DNA from: Azospirillaceae bacterium
Lineage (GTDB): Bacteria > Pseudomonadota > Alphaproteobacteria > Azospirillales > Azospirillaceae
NCBI GenBank assembly: GCA_028281465.1
Contig: JANQJV010000035.1
Span: 1 to 34,255, forward strand
Length of the DNA: 34,255 nucleotides
Reading direction: 5' to 3'
Shown here: piece after piece, positions 17,348 to 24,916 of the stretch
Position numbering within the stretch: position 1 is the stretch's first letter
How the letters are laid out: each line of letters opens with the position of its first letter
Program-made: the position numbers and the translations under genes
The notes under the pieces: generated by a model
Seen by the model: only the letters and a program-made list of their open reading frames with translations
Told to the model about the DNA's origin: nothing
Databases searched by the model: none

Positions 17348-17733
17348 ACAGCACCAAGATAAACGCGATAGTGGACAGTCTCGGAAACCCTATACGTTTT
17401 ACCGTGACACCAGGGCAAGTGCATGATTGCACACAAGCAGCAGAGCTGATTGAAGACACTCCAGCCAAGCATTTGATCGCTGACAAAGGATACGACACCA
17501 ACGATCTGCGCACGAGTCTCCAGGAGGCATCTATAGAAGCAGTCATTCCAGCGAAGTGTAACCGTAAGGAGCCGATTCCATACGATAAGGATCTCCACAA
17601 AGAGCGCAATCTCATGGAGATATTCTTCAACAAAATCAAGTATTTCCGCCGTATTGCCACGCGCTACGGGAAGACGGCTCGCAACTACCTGGCAATTCTA
17701 TATCTTGTTGCTGCTATAATCTGGTTACGCTAA
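17311..17733 (+). CDS. IS5-family transposase, downstream frame (orfB, -1 frame)
   Basis: From the A4G5 run the -1 frame reads TQNRVIGRSQGVNSTKINAI and continues into the standard IS5 core: LGNPIRFTVTPGQVHD, the second catalytic aspartate in LIADKGYDTNDL, and the glutamate segment ERNLMEIFFNKIKYFRRIATRYGKT. There is no own ribosome binding site. It is most likely expressed only by ribosomal frameshifting from orfA. A single-base loss that inactivated the element cannot be excluded from sequence alone. Confidence 0.82.
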   Translation, partial: TQNRVIGRSQGVNSTKINAIVDSLGNPIRFTVTPGQVHDCTQAAELIEDTPAKHLIADKGYDTNDLRTSLQEASIEAVIPAKCNRKEPIPYDKDLHKERNLMEIFFNKIKYFRRIATRYGKTARNYLAILYLVAAIIWLR

Positions 17734-17746
17734 ATGTCCACAGGCC
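17732..17746 (-). repeat. IS right inverted repeat
   Basis: AAATGTCCACAGGCC, followed by the target duplicate CTAG. It overlaps the end of the transposase stop codon. Confidence 0.9.
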
Positions 17747-17887
17747 CTAGAGCGGTTTCACATTGACCGGATTCAGAGAAATCACCTTGGCGGAACAACG
17801 AATGTGGCAGCAGGACAGTTAGGCATGGCCGAATCAGCAAGAACCGCACAGCGTCCGACTACGACCGCACGATTGTAATGCCATTGC

Positions 17888-18516
17888 TCAGTTTCTCCGC
17901 CAATCCATTTCATCGGCCGCCACGGTTTCAGTATCGCCGCTTGGAAATCTCACATAGTAACCGTCGCCGTCCCTGCCGAGTACTTCGACCGGCTTGCCGT
18001 GCCGAGCCCGCGGCCGGCTCAGGTCCTCCGCGCTGGCAACCGCCTGCCAGTCGTCGTCCAGTCCGGGGCCCCGCGCCTGACGCCAAGCGGTTTCCAAACC
18101 GCAATCATCATTGGTCGTAATAATGTCGGTTATCAGCCCATCGCACGCCAAGAGCGCCAGATAGCGATGGGCGCGGGTTGGCGCGATCTCGGCCAAACGG
18201 GCAAATCTCCAGCGTCTGCCTCGTCAGCGTTAAAGCAGTCAATCGCATCGGCTGACCTCAGAGCGGCTTTGAACTTACAGATGAGATCTGTGGTCGCCGG
18301 GACGCTACCGACCGAAACGCCGGCTCCGACCAACGGCACCACCCGTCGCTGGAGGACGGCCGCCATGAACTTGTCAAACCGTTCGTCTGTGGTGCTGGTT
18401 ACAACATACTGTGCATCTATGGCACCCCACCCCATAATTTCTACCCTCATCGAAAAAATGTATTTTCTGAAACTTATGAAGCCACCTGTAGCATGTGGAT
18501 CGGTTCGCCGACGCAT
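17888..18516 (-). pseudogene. Frameshifted SIR2-like gene
   Basis: One frame (from 18516, or an internal ATG near residue 23) carries a SIR2-type NAD-binding start: RFDKFMAAVLQRRVVPLVGAGVS. It loses sense near residue 100. The next frame picks up near 18,196 with APTRAHRYLALLACDGLITD followed by IITTNDDCGLETAW, which is the SIR2 TTNYD segment (here D for Y). It then ends in an 80-residue tail (KPVEVLGRDGDGYYVRFPSG) I do not recognise. SIR2-like domains act as NADases in several anti-phage systems. This copy is broken by a frameshift near 18,196-18,215, is short, and lies 140 bp from the IS, so it is probably a relic of a defence gene. Confidence 0.6.
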
Positions 18517-19205
18517 GCACGGATTAGGCCATTGCTCGGATACGATGACGTTTCACATCATGCCACATTGGCGTCAGCTCCGGTAGATCCTCCGAACAGT
18601 ATCCTAGAGGTTTTTCCTGAGCGCCAGAGACAATTTCCGTTGGGTTCCTGGCGTGTCTATGGTCGGGAATAGCCGTATATGACCTCTGTGAAAGCATGAA
18701 TGGTTTTCCTTTTAGAAATCTATCAATTTGCATCCATTCCTGATAGAGATGGAAAACACTTCTGAAAAGTCGATTCTGCCATGTTCCGATGAAGCCCGGA
18801 TAGAGTTGCCGGGCCTGCGACCCGGCCTCGGCGCTCACCGGGATTGACCCGCCTCTGCTTTTGGTGTCCGCCCCGCTGTCTTGATCGTTGTGTCTGTGTG
18901 GCAGTTATGTCGAGCGGGCCGCCTGTGCGCGCGGGGTTTTCCATCGCGAACCGGCTGATCAACATCGTCATTTGAGACGTCGCCCCTTATGGTTGCGCGT
19001 CCGTCGATTGCCAAAATCGCACAAAACCCGGCACCGATCGCCGGCACGGCCTATCCGGGCCGCGCCACCGGTCACTTTGCCGTGGGGCATCCCCCACGGC
19101 TCGTCGGCCCGATGGCAAGGGCTGTCGCCCTCGACCACGGCCACCCCGAAAAAGTCGCGGCCTGCCCTCGGTTTTGCTCCCTATCCGGTCATCGACAACA
19201 GCCTG
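18517..19205. other. Right flank of the island, no supported gene
   Basis: About 690 bases. The first half is AT-richer. A 104-codon minus-strand frame (18524-18838) has no recognisable features, so I do not call it. The second half returns to high GC and holds two adjacent hairpins. It probably consists of decayed mobile or defence DNA between the SIR2 remnant and the Na/Pi-cotransporter-like gene. Confidence 0.4.
19080..19131. repeat. Pair of adjacent perfect hairpins (REP-like)
   Basis: CCGTGGGG/CCCCACGG with a 4-nt loop (19080-19099) is followed 18 bp later by AGGGC/GCCCT with a 4-nt loop (19118-19131). Neither is followed by a T-run on either strand. They could belong to an interspersed repeat family or a transcription end for the minus-strand gene at 19206. 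Confidence 0.35.
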
Positions 19206-20816
19206 CTAACCATGGGCTTCCTGCAACACCAGGCGGTGCATCGTCCAGAAAACCCGGTCGGTCACGCGGGTCAGCTCGAAGATGATCTGGTGCTGTTGTT
19301 GGGTCAGGCCGTCCATTTGCGAGGCAAGCCGGTCGCTCAAATCGGACATGGTCTGGGACCTGTCCGCCGTCAGCGTGCGCGCAATCTCCAGATCGTCCGC
19401 GCTCCGCGACTGAAGCGCTTCGGCAACGGTCATGGCGACCACATGGAGGCTCTCGACCAGGTTTTCTGCCGTCGCCGCGAGCGGCTCATGGGCGGAGGCT
19501 TGGCCCACAACCGCAACGAATTGCGCAACGCTGTCCGTGGCGTCCCTCGCCAACTGGGTCTGCTGCGCCAACCGGCCGCCTTGTACGAGCAATGCCCGGG
19601 AGTTGCAGCGATCCAACGTATCTTGAAGGAAGGTCTGGATCCGTTCCGCCAGCGCCCGATTGGCCGCGGCGTAAACCCAGGCTGAATGGGACGGCGGCAC
19701 CTCCGGTTCCTTCTGCACCGTCTCGACCATGGTGGTCGCCTGGGACGGTAGACGCAGCAGTTCGGCTCTCGCCAGCTCGAGCGCCGTCTCGATATCCGCC
19801 CATCCATCCGCGGGCAGGTATTTCGGCGTAGCCAGGTCTTCCGTCGCAGATCTGCGAACAAAGCGCCCCGCGATGCGCAATCCGGCGTCACGGAACACGA
19901 CGGCTTGGAGCAAGGGGATGGTCTGCAGCAGCACCATGATGAGCGCGCTTTGCTCGCCAAGGCTATCCGGCGCCAGGGCGTTGGTCAGGCTGCTGATCGG
20001 CGCCGCCAGGCCAACCCATTCGACCGTTGCCAGGAGTCCAACGAACACCGCACCGGTGAGCCGGTTGAACCAGTCGAAATAGGCGAGCGTCTGCGTGGCA
20101 CCGTCCAGGCGGACGACATACAGCGGCCATGTGCATATGCTGCCCGCAACCGCACCGGTCAGGACGAAACACACGGTCATGAAATCAAGAATGCCAGCAC
20201 TGGCAAGGGAAACCACAACCGCCGAAATGGAAAGATAAGACGGCAGAATAATCCCAATCAGGATTCCGACCATCAGGGCAACCACCGGGTGGTAAGCCGC
20301 CAGGCCGATGATCTCGCGCATCAAAGCGATCTCTTGCATCCGTGCCGCCGACTGGGCGATGAAATTGATGCCGAGCATCAATAGCCCAACCGCCAGGAGC
20401 AGTGCCGTCATGTGTCGCAGGCGATCGCTTCGATGAAAATCAAAGTAGTGGAAGATGCCACTCAGACTGAGCATGACCATGATCAACAATTCGGAGTCGA
20501 TTTTGGCCGTCAGGACCACGATCATGACCGAAAGGCCGATATAGGCCCATGACAGAACATCGGCCCCGCGCCTTAGGGACATGGACCGACTTTGCATAAG
20601 GCCGGAAATCGTAAAGAAAACCAGCATAATGCTCTGGGCCGCACCGCCGAATATCAACCCCAGGCCGCAAGCGATCGGATAGGATTGCGTAACTCGCGCG
20701 AGCTGGAGGCGAAGTTTGCGGCCAACCATCTCCTGGACCGACGACGTCAGGAGCTTCATTCCGGTGAAGATGAGACCCAGGCCCCCCAAGAACATCAAGA
20801 CTGCCAGCAAAATCAT
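19206..20816 (-). CDS. Na/Pi-cotransporter (NptA/PhoU-like) family membrane protein
   Basis: 536 residues. About nine hydrophobic helices (1-310) are arranged as two related halves, beginning LMFLGGLGLIFTGMKLLTSSVQEM, typical of the NptA family. A soluble helical PhoU-like region follows (about 350-536). The QSSSA-type substrate motif of true cotransporters is not intact: the first copy reads AAQSIMLVFFTISG and the second LPSYLSISAVVVSLASAG. Phosphate transport is therefore uncertain; this may be a regulatory or differently selective branch. It is probably co-oriented with the binding-protein gene upstream but separated by about 150 bp. Confidence 0.75.
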   Translation of the reverse strand: MILLAVLMFLGGLGLIFTGMKLLTSSVQEMVGRKLRLQLARVTQSYPIACGLGLIFGGAAQSIMLVFFTISGLMQSRSMSLRRGADVLSWAYIGLSVMIVVLTAKIDSELLIMVMLSLSGIFHYFDFHRSDRLRHMTALLLAVGLLMLGINFIAQSAARMQEIALMREIIGLAAYHPVVALMVGILIGIILPSYLSISAVVVSLASAGILDFMTVCFVLTGAVAGSICTWPLYVVRLDGATQTLAYFDWFNRLTGAVFVGLLATVEWVGLAAPISSLTNALAPDSLGEQSALIMVLLQTIPLLQAVVFRDAGLRIAGRFVRRSATEDLATPKYLPADGWADIETALELARAELLRLPSQATTMVETVQKEPEVPPSHSAWVYAAANRALAERIQTFLQDTLDRCNSRALLVQGGRLAQQTQLARDATDSVAQFVAVVGQASAHEPLAATAENLVESLHVVAMTVAEALQSRSADDLEIARTLTADRSQTMSDLSDRLASQMDGLTQQQHQIIFELTRVTDRVFWTMHRLVLQEAHG

Positions 20817-20963
20817 GTCCCCATTCGCGCCGACATGGCGTTGTCCGTCGGAAACCAGGCATGTCTCATCATCGTCGCAGAGTGGCGCACCCTACGATAC
20901 CGGATGGTGGAAATCCCAATGAGCCAATGCACTCTGTGAGCACCCGTGTGGGCGCAAACGGTT

Positions 20964-21932
20964 TCAGGGCAGCAATGTCGACAACCGCTCGCGGGCGGCA
21001 TCGCTCAGCCAGACCGACCATTCATCCGAATAGGTGGTCAGATAGTGGGTTGCCGTCTCACTGGCCGACGCCTTGTTGGCTTGCTGCCAGGAGAGCAGCT
21101 CGCTCATACGCTGATTGGTGAAACTGATGTTCGACATCAGCGCCGCGATTTCGGGTTCCCGCTCAACGAAATCCGCGGTTCCCGTGGTGATCACCCGCGA
21201 CGGCGGATAAGACGTGATACCGGGGGTGGCACAATCGACGGTTGCATTGCATGCGTGGATTTCCGGCACATACGGGCCAACATCCACCTGGACCATTGGA
21301 TACCGGCCCAGGATCCACGATGGCCCCCAGTAGTAGCCGAACCACGGCGCCTGGTCCGCATGGGCTGCGGCAACCGACGTTGCCAGGGTCTCGACGGAGG
21401 TATGATTAAAGACGTCTATTCCGTGATCTTCCAGATTGAGCGCCCGGATCAGGTTGTCGTTGAAGATCCGGCAGCCCCAGCCAACGGCGCAGTTATGGAA
21501 CCGGCCTCCGACCAGGTCTGGATTGGCCAAGACGCCCTCGATCGTGGTCAACGCGGGGTGGGCCGCCGCAAGATAAGCGGGAATCCACCAGCCTTCGACG
21601 CCACCGTCGGACAGCACGGTGGCGAGCGTGAGCAATCTGCCGGATGCCGTCAGGTCTTCGTAGACCGCGGCATTGTTCGGCCAGATTTCGGTGGCGATGT
21701 CCGGCTCGCCGTTTTCTGCGATCGAGACCAGCGCCGGCACGGTTGAGGAAGGGACGACGGCGACCTCGCAGCCATAGCCTTCGCGCATCAGGAAGGCCGA
21801 GATGGCGGTGACCAGCCGAGCGGAGGCCCAGTCCATCTCGGTGATCGACACCGTGCCGCAATCAGCCGACACGGTGCGCGGGTAAGCTATGCAGGCAATG
21901 GCACCAACCAGTGCCATGGTCAGGGGTCTCAT
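20964..21932 (-). CDS. Glycine betaine/choline-type ABC substrate-binding protein (OpuAC/ProX family)
   Basis: 322 residues. The signal peptide MRPLTMALVGAIACIAYPRT is followed by mature DCGTVSITEMDWASARL. The OpuAC fold is indicated by a set of tryptophan/tyrosine-rich segments (EIWPNN, GWWIPAYL, WFGYYWGPSWILGRYPMV) that form the aromatic cage for quaternary ammonium groups. Cysteine pairs (HNCAVGWGC and HACNATVDC) may form disulfides in the periplasm. No permease or ATPase gene is nearby, so it must pair with a transporter encoded elsewhere. The exact ligand is not readable from sequence. Confidence 0.85.
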   Translation of the reverse strand: MRPLTMALVGAIACIAYPRTVSADCGTVSITEMDWASARLVTAISAFLMREGYGCEVAVVPSSTVPALVSIAENGEPDIATEIWPNNAAVYEDLTASGRLLTLATVLSDGGVEGWWIPAYLAAAHPALTTIEGVLANPDLVGGRFHNCAVGWGCRIFNDNLIRALNLEDHGIDVFNHTSVETLATSVAAAHADQAPWFGYYWGPSWILGRYPMVQVDVGPYVPEIHACNATVDCATPGITSYPPSRVITTGTADFVEREPEIAALMSNISFTNQRMSELLSWQQANKASASETATHYLTTYSDEWSVWLSDAARERLSTLLP

Positions 21933-22211
21933 ATCGGCTCTATCCTTCGCGATGGGTGGTCACGGTGCCCGATTGGGAGGCCGAGCATTTGTCCCCACGC
22001 GAACGGCCGGACAACGCAGGATTTCCGGCCGAACGCTCGAAGGCAAAGCTACGGCCATGCCCCGTCCCTGCCAAGCACGCTATCCAGCTCGCCACGCAAA
22101 AACGGTAGCACCCCGGGAGTCTGTGGTCAGTTGGTGTTCAGTTGGCGCCATTGGAAGGCTTGGCGCCGCCCCGACGGCCACGCCTGTGCCTTGGCGGCAT
22201 TTCCCGTCACA

Positions 22212-22262
22212 TCAACCGGAGCCATTGGGGCCGATCAGCACGTTGAGCGGTTGCATCTCGAA
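22212..22262 (-). pseudogene. Walker-A scrap of an SMC/RecF-type ATPase
   Basis: The minus strand reads FEMQPLNVLIGPNGSG and then a stop exactly where the Walker-A lysine should be. PLNVLIGPNGSGKSN is the usual start of SMC/RecF/OLD-like AAA ATPases found in repair and anti-phage genes. No continuation was seen in other frames. It is probably a residue of a deleted ATPase gene. Confidence 0.4.
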
Positions 22263-22273
22263 CGGCCGACTAT

Positions 22274-22309
22274 CCGGGGCAAAGGCCGGGGCAAAGGCCG
22301 GGGCAAAGG
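22274..22309 (+). repeat. Tandem repeat, 3 x 12 bp
   Basis: CCGGGGCAAAGG occurs three times without mismatch. It abuts the Walker-A scrap and probably arose by slippage. Confidence 0.85.
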
Positions 22310-22404
22310 AGAGAAACCCGCTCAGATGGAGCCTCTCGAAAAACGTCCGTGGCCCAATGCCCGCCCCTCTTGTTCTCGCGAACCGCCCATCGACGAGTGC
22401 CTCG

Positions 22405-23745
22405 TCACCGCAGCGTTACGAACTCCTCCGCCGCGGACGGGTGCAGGCCGATGGTGCGGTCGAAGTCGGCTTTGGTGGCGCCGCAGTTCAGGGCGACGCC
22501 CAGGCCTTGCACGATTTCCGGCGCATCGTTGCCGAGCATGTGGCAGCCAAGCACACGACCGGTAGCATGATCAGCGATCAGCTTGATCATGATCTTCTCT
22601 TCCCGCCCCGACAGGGTGTTCTTCATGGGGCGGAAGCTGGTGCGGTAGATGTCGATCTCACCGTGCCGGTCGCGCGCTTGCGCCTCGGTCAGCCCGACGG
22701 TGCCGATGTGCGGGCTGCCGAACACGGCGGTCGGAATGTTGTCGTAATTCACCTGGATCGGGTTGTTGTTGAAGAGGGTCTCGGCCATGGCGCGGCCCTC
22801 GGTGATCGCCACCGGGGTCAAGTTCACCCGGTCCGTGACGTCCCCAACGGCATAGATGTTCGGCACCGACGTGCGCGACCAGTCGTCGACCTTCACCGCG
22901 CCGTTGCCGGCCATGGCCACGCCGACCTCTTCCAGGCCGATGCCGCGGCTGTTCGGGGCCCGGCCGGTCGCTGCCATGACCAGTTCGGTCTCCAGCACCC
23001 GGCCGTCCGTCGCCGTCAATCGATAGCCGCCCTCGATCTGCTCCAGGCGCTCCGGCTTGAAACCGCTTTCGATGCGGATGCCGCGCCGGGTCATCTCGGT
23101 TTCCAGGGCGATGCGGATGTCGTCGTCGAAGCCGTTGAGCAGGTGCTCGCCGCGGATCACTTCGGTGACCTGCACACCGAGGGCGCGGAAGATGCAGGCA
23201 AACTCCACGGCGATGTAGCCGCCGCCGACGACCACCAAACTGTGCGGCAAGGCCGGCAGCTCCAAGGCTTCGTTGGAGGTGATCGCCTGCTCCATGCCCG
23301 GTACCGGCAGGGTCACCGGCCAGCCGCCGGTGGCAATCAAAATTCGTTCCGCGGTCACCGTGCGGTCGCCGACTTGCACCGTGTGCGCGTCGATGAGCCG
23401 GCCCCTGTCGGTGAACAAGTCCACGCCGGCCTTGGCCAGCATGGTGATGTAGATCTGGTTGAGCCGGTCGATCTCCCGGTCCTTGTTCTGCAGCAAGGTC
23501 GGCCAGTCGAACGGCGGCACCCGGGAATCCCAGCCGTAGCCAACCGAATCCTCAAACGCGTCACGGAACTGGCCGCCGTACATCAAGAGCTTTTTCGGCA
23601 CGCAACCGCGGATCACGCAGGTGCCGCCGACCCGGCTGTCTTCGCAGATGCCGACACGCGGACCATAGGAGGCCGCCCGCCGGCTCGCCGCCACGCCGCC
23701 CGAGCCGGCACCAATGGTGAACAAATCGAAATCATAGTGCGCCAC
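22405..23745 (-). CDS. gor: Glutathione-disulfide reductase
   Basis: 446 residues. An FAD- and NADPH-dependent flavoenzyme that regenerates reduced glutathione. The FAD-binding start is DLFTIGAGSGGVAASRRAAS. The redox-active disulfide is Cys43/Cys48 in GTCVIRGCVPKK. The NADPH Rossmann segment is VVVGGGYIAVEFACIF, and the catalytic dyad His435/Glu440 lies in LHPSAAEEF at the C-terminus. The CVIRGCVPKK form is typical of plant/alphaproteobacterial glutathione reductases rather than of lipoamide dehydrogenase. It is a single gene, co-oriented with the CheY-like gene 41 bp upstream. Confidence 0.95.
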   Translation of the reverse strand: MAHYDFDLFTIGAGSGGVAASRRAASYGPRVGICEDSRVGGTCVIRGCVPKKLLMYGGQFRDAFEDSVGYGWDSRVPPFDWPTLLQNKDREIDRLNQIYITMLAKAGVDLFTDRGRLIDAHTVQVGDRTVTAERILIATGGWPVTLPVPGMEQAITSNEALELPALPHSLVVVGGGYIAVEFACIFRALGVQVTEVIRGEHLLNGFDDDIRIALETEMTRRGIRIESGFKPERLEQIEGGYRLTATDGRVLETELVMAATGRAPNSRGIGLEEVGVAMAGNGAVKVDDWSRTSVPNIYAVGDVTDRVNLTPVAITEGRAMAETLFNNNPIQVNYDNIPTAVFGSPHIGTVGLTEAQARDRHGEIDIYRTSFRPMKNTLSGREEKIMIKLIADHATGRVLGCHMLGNDAPEIVQGLGVALNCGATKADFDRTIGLHPSAAEEFVTLR

Positions 23746-23786
23746 AGCGCCGCTCCTTCAGCCTGCCGCCGCTCGATCGACAGCGG

Positions 23787-24152
23787 TCACGGGCTCACTT
23801 TGCGTACGGTATCGATCAGCCGTTGCGGATTGAACGGTTTCACAAGCCAGCCGGTCGCCCCGGCCTGCCGGCCTTCGGTTTTCTTTTCCGGCGCGCCTTC
23901 GGTTGTGAGCAACAGCACCGGCGTCGACCGGTTGCGGACATCGGCGCGCACCACACGGGTGAGCGCCAGTCCATCCATGCCAGGCATGTTTAGATCGGTG
24001 ATGATGCAATCAAACCGATGCTTGGCGACCATGGCGGCGGCTGCCTGGCCGTCCGCCGCTTCCACCAGCGCGTAGCCCGCCCCCTTCAGCGTGAAGCTGA
24101 CCATATCGCGAATGGTCTTGGAATCATCGGCAATCAGGATCGTCTTTGCCAT
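23787..24152 (-). CDS. Single-domain response regulator (CheY-like)
   Basis: 121 residues, one receiver domain only. The acidic pair Asp9/Asp10, phospho-acceptor Asp53 (ITDLNMPGMDG), Thr83/84 and Lys105 (LVKPF) are all present, so it should be phosphorylatable. The TTEG and GWLVKPFNPQRL segments are close to chemotaxis CheY of alphaproteobacteria, but no che cluster is adjacent. The start is set at the ATG preceding MAKTILIADDSKTIR, with a G-rich ribosome binding site; the longer frame is antisense filler. It lies between grpE and gor on the same strand. Confidence 0.9.
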   Translation of the reverse strand: MAKTILIADDSKTIRDMVSFTLKGAGYALVEAADGQAAAAMVAKHRFDCIITDLNMPGMDGLALTRVVRADVRNRSTPVLLLTTEGAPEKKTEGRQAGATGWLVKPFNPQRLIDTVRKVSP

Positions 24153-24195
24153 AGGTTCGCCCCCCTTCGACCGCGCTCCCCCATCGGGGCTCGCC

Positions 24196-24867
24196 TTACG
24201 CCGTGGTGTCCACCCGGGGAGGCTCCTGACCGGCCTCACCCTTGGCCACGCCCACCATGGCCTCGCGCAACAGGCGGCCCTGGATGGTATAGCCGTCCTG
24301 CAGCACCTGCACGATGGTGCCAGCCGCACGCCCCGTGTTGTCCAATTCGAACATCACCTGGTGATAGTTCGGGTCGAACGGCTGATCCATGGCGTCGATC
24401 TTCTTCACGCCGAAGCGGTCGAAGGCGGCGAATAGCTGACGTTCCGTCGCCTCCACGCCAACCAACAGGTTATGCAGCACCTCATTGTCGCTGCGATGCT
24501 CCTGCGGCACTGAGTCGATGGCGCGGCGTAGATTGTCGGCCACGGCCAACAGTTCCTTGGCAAAGCCGGACACTGCGAATTTGGCCGTGTCGTCGCGCTC
24601 GCGTTGGGCGCGCCGGCGCGTGTTCTCCAGCTCGGCCAGCGCGCGCAGCGACTGGTCCTTGAGCGAAGCAACCTCGGATTCAAGTGCCGCAATACGGTCA
24701 GCCTGCTCCGATTCCAGGTTCGGGCCCGCCATCGCCGCGCCGGCATCGGCGGTACCGGCTCCGGCGTCGGCCGGCGGTGCTGCGTCCGCCCCCCCGGCCC
24801 CATTGCCGGTCGGCTGCGCCGGGGTCTGGGTTGCGGGCTCGGGGGGGGTCTCGGTCGTTTCGTTCAT
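24196..24867 (-). CDS. grpE: Nucleotide exchange factor GrpE
   Basis: 223 residues. A disordered Pro/Ala/Gly-rich N-terminus (1-50) is followed by the long dimerising helix (IAALESEVASLKDQSLRALA, ELENTRRRAQRERDDTAKFA) and the C-terminal beta domain with the family ending FDPNYHQVMFELD and GYTIQGRLLREAMVGVAKG. GrpE drives ADP release from DnaK. It lies 49 bp downstream of hrcA in the same direction, the standard alphaproteobacterial order. No dnaK or dnaJ is in the window. Confidence 0.96.
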   Translation of the reverse strand: MNETTETPPEPATQTPAQPTGNGAGGADAAPPADAGAGTADAGAAMAGPNLESEQADRIAALESEVASLKDQSLRALAELENTRRRAQRERDDTAKFAVSGFAKELLAVADNLRRAIDSVPQEHRSDNEVLHNLLVGVEATERQLFAAFDRFGVKKIDAMDQPFDPNYHQVMFELDNTGRAAGTIVQVLQDGYTIQGRLLREAMVGVAKGEAGQEPPRVDTTA

Positions 24868-24916
24868 GTCTCCGTCCTTCCGGTTTGGTACCGATACGGG
24901 TCGTGACGTCCGGCAC

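Larger units (their letters stand above)
16886..17746 (+). mobile_element. Complete IS5-family insertion sequence, 861 bp
   Basis: Terminal inverted repeats of 15 bp (GACCTGTGGACATTT on the left; the right end reads GGCCTGTGGACATTT in reverse complement, one mismatch) bound a transposase split over two frames. The host tetramer CTAG is duplicated on both sides (16882-16885 and 17747-17750), a classic IS5-type target. Intact ends, matched target duplications and little decay point to a recent insertion. The restored target reads CTCCTAGAGCGGTTTCAC. It sits at the right edge of the AT-rich island, next to a broken SIR2-like gene. Confidence 0.92.
21933..22404. other. Intergenic region with gene fragments
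   Basis: 472 bases upstream of the binding-protein gene and downstream of gor. It contains a Walker-A scrap and a three-copy 12-bp tandem repeat, listed separately, and otherwise no gene. The long plus-strand frame running through it and across gor is a codon-bias shadow of gor. Confidence 0.45.

Noticed and set aside
18524-18838. 104-codon minus-strand ORF in the island flank
   Set aside because: No motif, no clear ribosome binding site, located in decayed DNA; kept only as a note.
21889-24075. 728-codon plus-strand frame across the gor region
   Set aside because: Shadow of gor on the minus strand; His/Arg/Val-rich composition and no domain.
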